Source: Candidatus Sulfotelmatobacter sp.
GTDB taxonomy: Bacteria; Acidobacteriota; Terriglobia; Terriglobales; Acidobacteriaceae
Direction of reading: 5' to 3'
Length of the DNA: 54,806 nucleotides
Assembly (NCBI GenBank): GCA_030039165.1
Contig: JASHQM010000180.1
Span: 1-54,806 of the forward strand
A program made the translations under genes and the position numbers. This document shows, in pieces, positions 27,644 through 35,662 of the stretch. The notes beneath the pieces are model-generated. The model was not told the DNA's origin. It did not search any database and saw nothing but the letters and a program-made list of their open reading frames with translations. Numbering within the stretch: position 1 is the stretch's first letter; every line of letters begins with the position of its first letter.

Positions 27644-28495
27644 ATGTCTGCGCCACACACTCCACACCGCATCGCCAGCCTGCAGCCCAGCGCCACCGTC
27701 ATCCTCGCTGCCATTGGAGAACTCGACCGCGTGGTCGCCTGCACGAAGTATTGCGCCGACGTAGTCTCTGAACTTGCTTCGCGACCGCGGACCATGCTCG
27801 CTGACTCCTGGACCGCCGATTCAAGCCAGATTCTCGGCGTGCAACCCGATCTGGTAATCGCCTCCGTTCCTTATCAGGAAAGAGCGGTCAGTGAAATCCT
27901 GAAAGCCGGCGTCCGTTTCCTGGGTCTCGCCCCGAGAACTCTGGCCGATATCTATGCTGATATCGCTTTGATCGCTGGTGCGGTAGCCGCTGGCGATCGC
28001 GGCGAATCTGTAATCGAGGAAATGAAAAAGCAAATTGCGGCGGTGCGCGAAAAAGTCACAGCCCATGGTTCGCTAACCTCGCGTCCCAGGGTCTTTTGTG
28101 AGGAATGGGGTAAGCCACTGATCGCTTCTCAGCCATGGGTCGCAGAATTGGTGGAGGCAGCAGGCGGCGAGTTCGTCGGTGCTCCCGGAAAACAAATCTT
28201 TCCCCATGAAGTCGCCAGTCTCCAACCGGACATTTTCATTGCCGCCTGGTGCGGCGCTGGTGATCGTGTCCCGTTGGAAAAAATTGTCGCTGACCGTAAT
28301 TGGCGGCAAACTCCGGCCGCGCGCAGCAACCGCGTCTACTGCGTCCGCGATGAATACCTGAACACCCCTGCACCCACCCTTTTGAGAGGCCTTGCGGCAC
28401 TTGCGTTTGCGATTCATCCGAAGCTCTTTCCCCGCCCCGAGGGCATTCGCCAGATTACCTTTGTTTCGCCTTCCACAGGCATCCACGTTTTATAG
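27644..28495 (+). CDS. BtuF-like class III substrate-binding domain protein without signal peptide
   Basis: This 283-residue protein has the two-lobed periplasmic binding protein fold of the vitamin B12/iron-siderophore class: RIASLQPSATVILAAIG at the start, PDLVIASVPYQE, then a long helix, and a second lobe with PRVFCEEWGKPL. The N-terminus MSAPHTPHRIAS has no signal peptide or lipobox, so the protein should stay in the cytoplasm, unlike real transport binding proteins. No permease or ATPase lies nearby. It follows the NifU-like gene by eight bases. Annotation as a cobalamin-binding protein is by fold only. Confidence 0.8.
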   Translation: MSAPHTPHRIASLQPSATVILAAIGELDRVVACTKYCADVVSELASRPRTMLADSWTADSSQILGVQPDLVIASVPYQERAVSEILKAGVRFLGLAPRTLADIYADIALIAGAVAAGDRGESVIEEMKKQIAAVREKVTAHGSLTSRPRVFCEEWGKPLIASQPWVAELVEAAGGEFVGAPGKQIFPHEVASLQPDIFIAAWCGAGDRVPLEKIVADRNWRQTPAARSNRVYCVRDEYLNTPAPTLLRGLAALAFAIHPKLFPRPEGIRQITFVSPSTGIHVL

Positions 28496-28513
28496 TGAGT
28501 TAAGATTGCCATC

Positions 28514-29005
28514 ATGCACGTCATCACCCGAATCGAAGAGCTGCGCAAAGAACTTTCCGAACTCGAGGGAGCGGCGCCCACTGCCAAAGACCTGATGCGG
28601 GGCGTTTGCCAACTCCTGCACGAGCGCATGCTGAAATACAGTTGGGTCGGCTTTTACATGCTGGAGCCGGGGGCGAAACCGCCCGTCCTTATTCTGGGAG
28701 AGTTTGTCGGCGCCATGACTCCCCACACCCGCATTCCACTGAATCAGGGTATTTGCGGCTCCGCCGCTTCCAGCGGCAAGACCATTGTCGTCGACGACGT
28801 TAGCAAAGACCCGCGCTATCTCGCCTGTTCGCTCGAAACCAAATCCGAAATCGTAGTGCCGATTTTCGTGAGTGGACAGGTAGTCGGGGAGCTCGACATC
28901 GACAGCCACTTCCCCGCCGCGTTCGCGACGGAGGATCAAAACCTGATTCAGTACTGTGCCGAAATTGTGGGCAGAAAGCTGGAAAAAACCGCCCTAAGAG
29001 CCTAA
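28514..29005 (+). CDS. GAF-domain protein, free methionine-(R)-sulfoxide reductase-like
   Basis: This 163-residue single GAF domain resembles YebR/fRMsr, which reduces free methionine-R-sulfoxide. WVGFYML, GICGSAASSGKTIVVDDV, YLACS, SEIVVPIFVSG and VGELDIDS are the shared blocks. The cysteines matching E. coli Cys94 (GICG) and catalytic Cys118 (YLACS) are present, but the residue matching the resolving Cys84 (IACVRI in E. coli) is replaced by the MTPHTRI stretch. Activity is therefore uncertain. It lies 18 bases after the binding-protein gene and just before the Nudix gene. Confidence 0.8.
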   Translation: MHVITRIEELRKELSELEGAAPTAKDLMRGVCQLLHERMLKYSWVGFYMLEPGAKPPVLILGEFVGAMTPHTRIPLNQGICGSAASSGKTIVVDDVSKDPRYLACSLETKSEIVVPIFVSGQVVGELDIDSHFPAAFATEDQNLIQYCAEIVGRKLEKTALRA

Positions 29006-29017
29006 GTGCCAGAGAAT

Positions 29018-29410
29018 ATGAAAAGGGTAGTTGCAGCGGTGATCGAAAAGAATGGCAAGCTGCTGGTCTGCCAACGCACCCGGCATCAAACCATGCCTCT
29101 CAAATGGGAGTTCCCGGGAGGCAAGATCGAAGAAGGCGAGCAGCCCCGCGACGCTTTGCGCCGTGAGCTTGAGGAAGAGCTCGGCATCGAAGCCCGCATC
29201 GGTGATGAGATTTCCCGCCTTCAGCACCGTTATCCCAACGGTTCCAGAGTCGAGTTGCGTTTCTTCTTGGTTCGCGATTACAGCGGCGACATCGAAAACC
29301 GCATTTTCAGAGACGTACGCTGGTCCGACCCCAAGGATCTCGCGTCCTTCGATTTCCTCGAAGCCGACGCTGAACTCGTCCGCGATCTCGCCGCCGGAAG
29401 GTTGATTTAA
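29018..29410 (+). CDS. MutT-like Nudix hydrolase
   Basis: This 130-residue cytoplasmic Nudix enzyme has the signature GGKIEEGEQPRDALRRELEEELGI, matching GX5EX7REUXEEXGU fully. The KWEFPGG approach and overall length point to the MutT branch, which removes 8-oxo-dGTP, though other Nudix roles remain possible. A GTG at 29006, right after the previous stop, would add four residues. I chose ATG 29018 because MutT proteins usually begin MKRVVAAV. It closes the plus-strand run and faces the convergent ROK gene. Confidence 0.88.
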   Translation: MKRVVAAVIEKNGKLLVCQRTRHQTMPLKWEFPGGKIEEGEQPRDALRRELEEELGIEARIGDEISRLQHRYPNGSRVELRFFLVRDYSGDIENRIFRDVRWSDPKDLASFDFLEADAELVRDLAAGRLI

Positions 29411-29581
29411 GAAAACTAATCTGGCTGGCTCTTAATCACATTTGGCCCGCGTGAACTGCGAACTCATCGTAAGGGGCTATCTCGCGGAGGGAACCTGTCG
29501 GGCTGGCTGCGCCTGGCGGGATTATTCTATTCGCGAAATTGTTTTCGCTGCAATTGCGAACATAACGTTTGCGAAACACGG

Positions 29582-30568
29582 TCATGCGCAACTGCTTGTG
29601 TCGAGAAGCAACGCCGCGGCGCCGGCAATCCCCGCCTGCTCTCCGTAATGCGCGGAAACGATCGGGATTTCCTGGCAACCCGGATTGATGCTCCACTGCG
29701 GCAACTGCTCGCGAATCTTCTGGAAGAACGGCTTCATGAGCGGCGCGGCTCCGCCACCGATCACGATGACGTCGGGCTCAATCAGGTCCACAATGTTGCC
29801 CAGCCAAACGCTGAGAAATGTGGCGGTTTCCTGCAACACTTCTGCGGCCAGTGAGTCGCCCTCTGCGTAAGCACGGCCAACCATATCGGCGGTAATCCCT
29901 TCAACGTTTCCTCCGGCTTGTGTCAGAATTGCAGATGTTCTGCCGCCGGCAATCCTTTCCGCAGCCCGCCGCGCAATCGCCGGTCCCGAAGCCAGAACTT
30001 CAATACAACCTTGCTTGCCGCAATGGCAGCGGGGCCCGCGATAATCAATGCTGACGTGACCACCCTCGCCGGCAGCACCGGTGCGGCCGTGGTAGATTCT
30101 GCGATCGAAAATGATTCCTGTACCGATGCCGGTGCCGATTGCCGCATAGAAAACATTGCGGTAACCGCGCCCGGCTCCCCACAAAGCTTCCGCCAGCGCG
30201 GCGGCATTGCCGTCATTATCCAAGCGAACCGTAACGCCGTAAGCCTGAGAGATCTCGTCGCGCAGTGGAAACCCCCGCCAGCAGGGGAGATTCGGGGGAT
30301 TCAGAATCACGCCCCCATCGGGATCGAGCGGCCCCGGCGCGCAAATCCCAATGCCTCGGATCGCACCCGCCATTCGGCCGCCAAGCTTGGCCGCATCCCA
30401 AACCGACTCAATGGCTGTTTTCACCACAGCCAATCCCGCGGCCCCGTTTTCCACGTTCATCGCTACCCGCACGGAATTTCGAATTTGGCCGGACGAATCC
30501 ACTACACCGGCGGCAACCTTGCTGCCGCCGATATCGACTCCGATGATGAGTGGGCTTTCGATTGGCAC
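29582..30568 (-). CDS. ROK-family sugar kinase (glucokinase-like)
   Basis: This 328-residue kinase phosphorylates a hexose with ATP. GVDIGGSKVAAGVVD is the phosphate loop, DNDGNAAALAE the catalytic region, and GHVSIDYRGPRCHCGKQGCIE the zinc-binding ROK signature with His plus CxCGxxGC. There is no N-terminal DNA-binding domain, so it is an enzyme, not a NagC-type repressor. The start is GTG. Glucose is the most likely substrate, but N-acetylglucosamine, fructose or another hexose cannot be ruled out. Confidence 0.9.
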   Translation of the reverse strand: MPIESPLIIGVDIGGSKVAAGVVDSSGQIRNSVRVAMNVENGAAGLAVVKTAIESVWDAAKLGGRMAGAIRGIGICAPGPLDPDGGVILNPPNLPCWRGFPLRDEISQAYGVTVRLDNDGNAAALAEALWGAGRGYRNVFYAAIGTGIGTGIIFDRRIYHGRTGAAGEGGHVSIDYRGPRCHCGKQGCIEVLASGPAIARRAAERIAGGRTSAILTQAGGNVEGITADMVGRAYAEGDSLAAEVLQETATFLSVWLGNIVDLIEPDVIVIGGGAAPLMKPFFQKIREQLPQWSINPGCQEIPIVSAHYGEQAGIAGAAALLLDTSSCA

Positions 30569-30633
30569 GCGGGCAGATGTGTTCTAGTTAAACACAGATG
30601 GCGCAAAACCAGCGCGGCCGTCGCGCACAAAAA

Positions 30634-30661
30634 GGGGCACAGCCTCATTCAGCTGTGCCCC
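30634..30661. terminator. Rho-independent terminator of the MFS gene
   Basis: A perfect nine-base stem (GGGGCACAG ... CTGTGCCCC, loop of ten) lies downstream of the MFS stop on the minus strand and is followed there by CTTTTTGTG. The flanking base pattern and position fit a factor-independent terminator. Confidence 0.8.
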
Positions 30662-30684
30662 TCACGTTGATCGACGCAGTTTTT

Positions 30685-32151
30685 TCAGTCGCCGACAGAA
30701 ACTGCGGCTCCGGCCTCATCCCAAATGCGGATGCCGTGCGTTTCCCGCAGCAACAGGCTGCCGACCACAAATGAGATGCCGGCAATAATGATCGGGTAAT
30801 AAAGGCCCGCATAAATGTTGCCCGTCGCGGCGCACGTCGAAAGCCCAATCAGGGGTAGCAGCCCCCCAAAGACGCCATTGCCTATGTGATACGGCAATGA
30901 CAGCGAAGTGTATCGTATCTTCGCCGGGAAGGCCTCAATCAGGTACGCGGCAATCGGGCCATAGACCAGGCAGACATAGATCATCTGAATGAAGATCAGA
31001 AAGACCAGCATCGGCCGGTTAGGGTTGCTGGCCTCCTTCACTGCAATCAGCGCGCCGCTGGCGTCATTGGTAAGCGGCGTCAGCGAAATGGCGCCCGTGA
31101 CTTTGTTCCTCGCAGACTTCACCGAAACGACGTGATTGCCGGCCGCAACTTCCATTGCTTTGTAGATTGGGATGTAGGTGACAACGGCGAGCAGGAACCC
31201 GGCCAACATCAGCTTCTTGCGGCCGATGCGGTCCGAGAGAGCGCCCACCACAGTAAAGAACGGCATGCCCAACAGCAGCGCGATGGCCACGACAATGTTG
31301 GCAGTCTTTACGTTCACTTTCAGGATCGTTTGCAGGTAAAACAACGCGTAGAACTGACCCGTGTACCACACCACTCCCTCGCCCGCCGTAGCCCCGAACA
31401 GCGAAATCAGGACCAGCTTCAGGTTTGTCCACTTGGTAAATGCCTCCGTCAGCGGTTTCGTGGAGGTCATTTTCGCCGCCTTCAACTGCGCGAAGATGGG
31501 CGATTCTTTCATCTTTAGCCTGATGTAGAGGGAGATCATCACCAGGAATATGGAGATCAGGAAGGGAATGCGCCAGCCGTAGGCGGCAAATTCTTCCTTG
31601 GTCATTGACTGCTGTGTGATCAGGATGACGATCAGGGAAACGAACAGTCCCAGCGTGGCCGTGATCTGAATGAAGCTGGTGTAGAAACCGCGTTTGTCAT
31701 CGGGAACGTGTTCGCCGACGTAAACTGCGGCGCCGCCGTATTCACCGCCCAGCGCGAGTCCTTGCAGGATGCGAACGAGGAGCAGAACGACGGGTGTAAA
31801 CCAGCCTGCGGTCGCGAAGGAAGGCAACAGGCCGATGACGAAGGTTGAAAATCCCATGATCGAGAGCGTCACAAGAAAGGCATACTTACGGCCAACCAGG
31901 TCACCGATGCGGCCGAAAAAAAGCGCTCCGAAGGGGCGGACGAGGAAGCCAATCGCGAAGGTCGCCAGATAGGCGATGAGGGCAAAGGTGTCGTTCCCCG
32001 GCGGGTAGAACTTAGGGCCAAGGATGGCCGCCAGACTTCCGAAAATATAGAAGTCATACCACTCGATCATGGTGCCTACAGACGAGGCCATGATCACGCG
32101 CCAAATGCTGTAATCTCCGTTACGATTCGCTGCAACAGCGGCGTTCGCCAT
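30685..32151 (-). CDS. MFS transporter of the metabolite:H+ symporter (MHS) type
   Basis: This 488-residue inner-membrane protein has about 12 membrane helices. The N-terminal pattern SSVGTMIEWYDFYIFGSLA, the loop GRIGDLVGRKY after helix 2 and RILQGLALGGEYGGAAVYVGEH are typical of MHS proteins such as the proline/betaine and shikimate carriers. A loop of about 60 residues in the second half (SVKSARNKVTGAISLTPLTN and following) is probably exposed. The substrate (a carboxylate, betaine or similar) cannot be told by eye. CGGAGGATCTT precedes the ATG. A terminator follows. Confidence 0.88.
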   Translation of the reverse strand: MANAAVAANRNGDYSIWRVIMASSVGTMIEWYDFYIFGSLAAILGPKFYPPGNDTFALIAYLATFAIGFLVRPFGALFFGRIGDLVGRKYAFLVTLSIMGFSTFVIGLLPSFATAGWFTPVVLLLVRILQGLALGGEYGGAAVYVGEHVPDDKRGFYTSFIQITATLGLFVSLIVILITQQSMTKEEFAAYGWRIPFLISIFLVMISLYIRLKMKESPIFAQLKAAKMTSTKPLTEAFTKWTNLKLVLISLFGATAGEGVVWYTGQFYALFYLQTILKVNVKTANIVVAIALLLGMPFFTVVGALSDRIGRKKLMLAGFLLAVVTYIPIYKAMEVAAGNHVVSVKSARNKVTGAISLTPLTNDASGALIAVKEASNPNRPMLVFLIFIQMIYVCLVYGPIAAYLIEAFPAKIRYTSLSLPYHIGNGVFGGLLPLIGLSTCAATGNIYAGLYYPIIIAGISFVVGSLLLRETHGIRIWDEAGAAVSVGD

Positions 32152-32238
32152 AAGATCCTCCGTTTAACCGCAAGAATTTATCCTGGGCAAGTCAAATCAC
32201 TACCGCGGTTTTCGCTTCAATCTTCATATCCTCTCTCA

Positions 32239-33009
32239 CTACTGTTTTTGCAGAATTGCGCTCACGGTCAGCTCCGAGCCGGGTGTCACGGTAAGGTCGC
32301 GCTTCCACGGCATAAAACCGGGCATGGAAAATTCCACCACGTGGGCTCCGGCGCTTACGGAAATCTCTGAGGGCGTACTGCCCGCATACTTTCCATCGAG
32401 CGTGATCTCGGCGCCAGCCGGCGTAGAACTGAAATCGCATTTCACGTTGCCCGCGCTGCCCTCAGGAGCGCTTGGGACTGCGACCGCTGGCGCGGCGGAT
32501 GGCGCCGGCGCGGTTGCCGCCGCGGTGGATGGCGCAACCGTCTGTGAAGCTGGTTTTGAGGGCGGCGCAGCGGACATCTGATCCGCATTGGCTGTAGATG
32601 GCATCGCACCGGCTACCAGTGTATAAAGCTGACTTCGCGCCTTACCCTTGTCATCTTCGTAGTAAACCAGAATGCCGTGCTTCTGCAGCTTTGCGTCAAA
32701 CGTTTCGCCTTTGGGTAACGGCACACACCGCGACCATCTGGCATCCACTGCACAGCTCACGCGGAATGGAGGATGGTCATCTTCCTGCACCAGTAAGACG
32801 TTAGTCACTTGCGTCGTCTTGCTGTTATTGCAGTAGGCGTCAAAGTTGACCTGGTCGCAATTCTTGGGTACGCCGCTGTCGTCGATGGTTACAGAGTGGG
32901 TTTCCGAATCCAGTATCTTGACCCGGATGGCCCCGCTTTTCGCCGCCGCATGCACCCACACCACTCCACATAGAACGACCAGCGGCGCCACCATCGCACG
33001 ATAACTCAT
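32239..33009 (-). CDS. Secreted PEGA-domain protein
   Basis: This 256-residue protein has a signal peptide (VAPLVVLCGVVWVHAAA). The C-terminal 65 residues are one PEGA domain (STPAGAEITLDGKYAGSTP, AGAHVVEFSMPGF), a beta-sandwich found on the surface of many bacterial proteins. The middle is low-complexity Pro/Ala/Ser (about 140-185). The first 130 residues show no domain I recognise. The start is ATG 33009, with AGGGAG before it. It may be a surface or periplasmic binding protein. It is followed on the same strand by the MFS gene but with no sign of coupling. Confidence 0.85.
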   Translation of the reverse strand: MSYRAMVAPLVVLCGVVWVHAAAKSGAIRVKILDSETHSVTIDDSGVPKNCDQVNFDAYCNNSKTTQVTNVLLVQEDDHPPFRVSCAVDARWSRCVPLPKGETFDAKLQKHGILVYYEDDKGKARSQLYTLVAGAMPSTANADQMSAAPPSKPASQTVAPSTAAATAPAPSAAPAVAVPSAPEGSAGNVKCDFSSTPAGAEITLDGKYAGSTPSEISVSAGAHVVEFSMPGFMPWKRDLTVTPGSELTVSAILQKQ

Positions 33010-33148
33010 CAATTACTCCCTGTGTTCACGGATGCTCGTGATCACTCTCCGCCCGCATGCAGCGAGATGGCCGATCCGCCCGGAGATGCGGAACATTCTG
33101 TACCCGGAAGCTCCGCTACACAACACATTTCTTTGCCAAGGGGCTGTG

Positions 33149-33193
33149 GAGAATAGCCTCCGCCAGGACGATCCCAGCGCGGAAGCTATTCTC
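33149..33193. other. Long intergenic hairpin between porin and PEGA genes
   Basis: A fifteen-base stem with one mismatch (GAGAATAGCCTCCGC and its partner, 15-base loop) lies in the 237-base gap. A second, seven-base hairpin (33206-33233) lies beside it, nearer to the porin stop. Neither has a U-rich tail, so I read them as processing or attenuation structures for the minus-strand transcript, not as a proven terminator. Confidence 0.5.
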
Positions 33194-33246
33194 CGTTTCG
33201 GTTTCTGTCCGGCCACAACTTGCGAACCGGACACCTTTGCGTCGAA

Positions 33247-35343
33247 CTAGAACGTAAAGATTGGCCCGAATTCCGTCCGGTGGTCCTGCCACAGGTCGTC
33301 TGGCGAACCGGCGATGTCATAACATACCGCCCCGACCGCGGTGCAGTTTGTTCCCGCGCCAAATCCAAGCCGGGCGCCGTAGACCGATTGCTCGATGCCG
33401 AACATGATCCAGGGATTGACCTTGTAGTACAGAGTCGCCGCAAAGACCTTGCCCATCAGTAGGGGTAACCCGCCGTGCCCAGTCGCTTGAATCAGATCAT
33501 TCTTTACGACCTGATCTTTGCCGGCGTGAAGGTAAAGCTGCCAGCCTGCGTTGTGACCCTTCGGGTTGGCGTTAAACCAGCGCGATAGCGGTAAGCCAAG
33601 GTTGACGAATCCGCCAAAAGCACGAATCGGTCTCTGCGGGGCAATCACGACTTGTCCAGCTGAGTTGGTTGCCAGAATCGCGCCACCTGCTGCGGCCAGT
33701 GGTCCGCCATCCGTGGTCGGGAAGGTAACCGGGTTCGAAAGTCCGGTGGTGTCGGTATAGTACGAATCAACCTGGCCACCGAAGAAGAATCGCAGGTCCC
33801 CACCGAAGTAGCCAGTGGCGACCAACGTCGCCCAACGCGTGGGTAGCTGGACGCCAACCTGATTGCCGTATTGCGTGCTAGAGTCGGTGAATCCATTCGG
33901 AAACGCCGCTTCATATGCTGCGCAGAACGGACTTATACACGAGGCGTAATTCTCCTTAGCTACAATCGACGTGCGCCGCGACTGAAATCCGGCCCAGAAA
34001 ATCTGCGCGGGCGCCACTCCTGGAGCTTTGTCTAGCTGCCACTGCACGTCCAGCCGGGCCTCTACTTCAGGTCGGCCTGAATCGGCGCCTTCACGTTCGC
34101 CTTCACCAAGCTGCCCCGCTAATCCCAGGCTGCCTAGCTTCAGGATTTGACCGCTGCTCGGCATCATGAGCGCGAACGTCGGTGAAATCTTGACGGTCCC
34201 GCCCAGTTTCTGCACCAGCCCGAACTGGAATTGCGGCGAACGCTCGTAAATGGTCCCGTAATAAGCGCCCAAGAAGGTGGTTTCCAGGATACTAGGTAGC
34301 GCAGTCGATGCGAACAGGCTCCAATCCTGGCCCCCTTCAAAATACAGGTCCGTTTTGTCGCTGGCCGCGTAGTCCATGCGCGCCCACGCAAGACGGAGCT
34401 GGAAGGCATTACTGCGAATCGACGAAACGTCGCGATTGTCGACTTCGCTGAAGTTGCCTTCGTAATCGCCTTCGATACGGCCTGTGAAAACGAGTTTCGG
34501 CGAGATGTCGGGCCACTCAAAGTTCGCCCCGATGCGTGTGGAGCGGGCTTTGATGTGGAATTCTGGATCCTGCGTTGGACCAGTACTCAGCGTCGTCGTT
34601 GATGTCAGGAACAAACCGATGAACGGGAAGTCATCGCCGTTGGGCGAACTGGAGTCGCGCGCGGCAGTTGATTTGATGAAACCATAAGGAGTCATCTTGA
34701 CGGGTCCCATCTTAAAAGCGGCATTTAAGCCGTCTTTCTTCGGTGGATCGACGGGCAGCACGCGCAAGGGCGCTATCGCTGGCACCACGGCGGGTGGCGG
34801 CGGCGCATCGGGCATTGGGGTCGGGGTCGGACCGGCCGAGGGCGCAGGCCCAGCTTCCGGAGCCGCAAGCGAAGCGACGACCGGCGTCTCTTCCGGCGCA
34901 GGCCGGGAGGACGAGGTTGCAGTGCCGGCTGCCGCTGCAGGCTGCGGCGCTGGAGCCGGAGTTGCAGGTGCTGCAGATGCAGGAGCAGGCTGCGGCGTGT
35001 TTGGCGCTGCCTCTAAATCGGCGGGTGCCAAAACGCCTTTGCGCTTGAGCGCATCCACTAGAAGTTGAAACTTGTTTTCCGCAGCCGCATTGCGAATCGC
35101 GTTAGCTTCCGTTGGAGCCAGGACGCCCTTCATTACGAGCACTCCGAGCAACGCGGTGACGTTGGCATCGGCGGCCGTCGGGGTCAGACTGGGACTGGCC
35201 GCGGCGGGGGCAACTTCAGCGACAGGCGAACTCGTCGCACTGGCATTCGCTGGCTTGCCTTCATTGCTGCCCGCTATCGCGGGAACAGCTATGAGGACCA
35301 GCATGAGTAAGCTGGACGACCACCTCTTGAGTGAATTCAACAT
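33247..35343 (-). CDS. DcaP-like outer membrane porin
   Basis: This 698-residue protein has a signal peptide (SSSLLMLVLIAVPAIAG), then two similar helical segments (VLVMKGVLAPTEANAI and ALKRKGVLAPADLE), a long Pro/Ala linker (about 110-200) and a beta-barrel domain to the C-terminus. The barrel block FKMGPVKMTPYGFIKSTAARDSS and the aromatic-terminated strands match DcaP-type trimeric porins, which take up negatively charged small molecules. The final residue is Phe, as expected for barrel assembly. AAGGAG lies upstream of the ATG. The linker and doubled helix probably form the periplasmic N-terminal coiled coil of this family. Confidence 0.85.
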   Translation of the reverse strand: MLNSLKRWSSSLLMLVLIAVPAIAGSNEGKPANASATSSPVAEVAPAAASPSLTPTAADANVTALLGVLVMKGVLAPTEANAIRNAAAENKFQLLVDALKRKGVLAPADLEAAPNTPQPAPASAAPATPAPAPQPAAAAGTATSSSRPAPEETPVVASLAAPEAGPAPSAGPTPTPMPDAPPPPAVVPAIAPLRVLPVDPPKKDGLNAAFKMGPVKMTPYGFIKSTAARDSSSPNGDDFPFIGLFLTSTTTLSTGPTQDPEFHIKARSTRIGANFEWPDISPKLVFTGRIEGDYEGNFSEVDNRDVSSIRSNAFQLRLAWARMDYAASDKTDLYFEGGQDWSLFASTALPSILETTFLGAYYGTIYERSPQFQFGLVQKLGGTVKISPTFALMMPSSGQILKLGSLGLAGQLGEGEREGADSGRPEVEARLDVQWQLDKAPGVAPAQIFWAGFQSRRTSIVAKENYASCISPFCAAYEAAFPNGFTDSSTQYGNQVGVQLPTRWATLVATGYFGGDLRFFFGGQVDSYYTDTTGLSNPVTFPTTDGGPLAAAGGAILATNSAGQVVIAPQRPIRAFGGFVNLGLPLSRWFNANPKGHNAGWQLYLHAGKDQVVKNDLIQATGHGGLPLLMGKVFAATLYYKVNPWIMFGIEQSVYGARLGFGAGTNCTAVGAVCYDIAGSPDDLWQDHRTEFGPIFTF

Positions 35344-35603
35344 AGACGGTTGTCTCCTTCGTTCCGGCTCGGCTCACGCCTCGCTCAGAACATGGGGCGA
35401 GAATCTAGTAGCCATACGATACTTTTGTCAAGAAAACTTTGATTTGCCAATACCTTCCAAGGCTCGTGCCGGGACCGATAGCGTGAATTGACGCAGGAAC
35501 TGGACGCTGAATCGAGGTGAAACCGGGCGGAATGCACCCGACGAGGGAGCGGCCGGCGAAGAATGGACTCCTGTTTGGGGGACGCCTTGGGGAAAACGGC
35601 AAA

Positions 35604-35629
35604 GGGGCCCCGGCTTTCGCCGGGACCCC
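35604..35629. terminator. Hairpin after the FecR/DUF6600 gene
   Basis: A stem (GGGG, CCCGGC with a mismatch between them, loop TTTC) lies 33 bases past the stop of the minus-strand gene. On that strand it is followed by CCTTTGCCGTTTTCC, a weak U tract. Confidence 0.6.
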
Positions 35630-35662
35630 CTTGGCCCAGATTCGGTGATTCAGCCGCCTACG

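Noticed and set aside
29530..29560. Bulged hairpin between the Nudix and ROK genes as a terminator
   Set aside because: The ten-base stem has a two-base bulge and no U-run on either side, so I do not list it as a feature.
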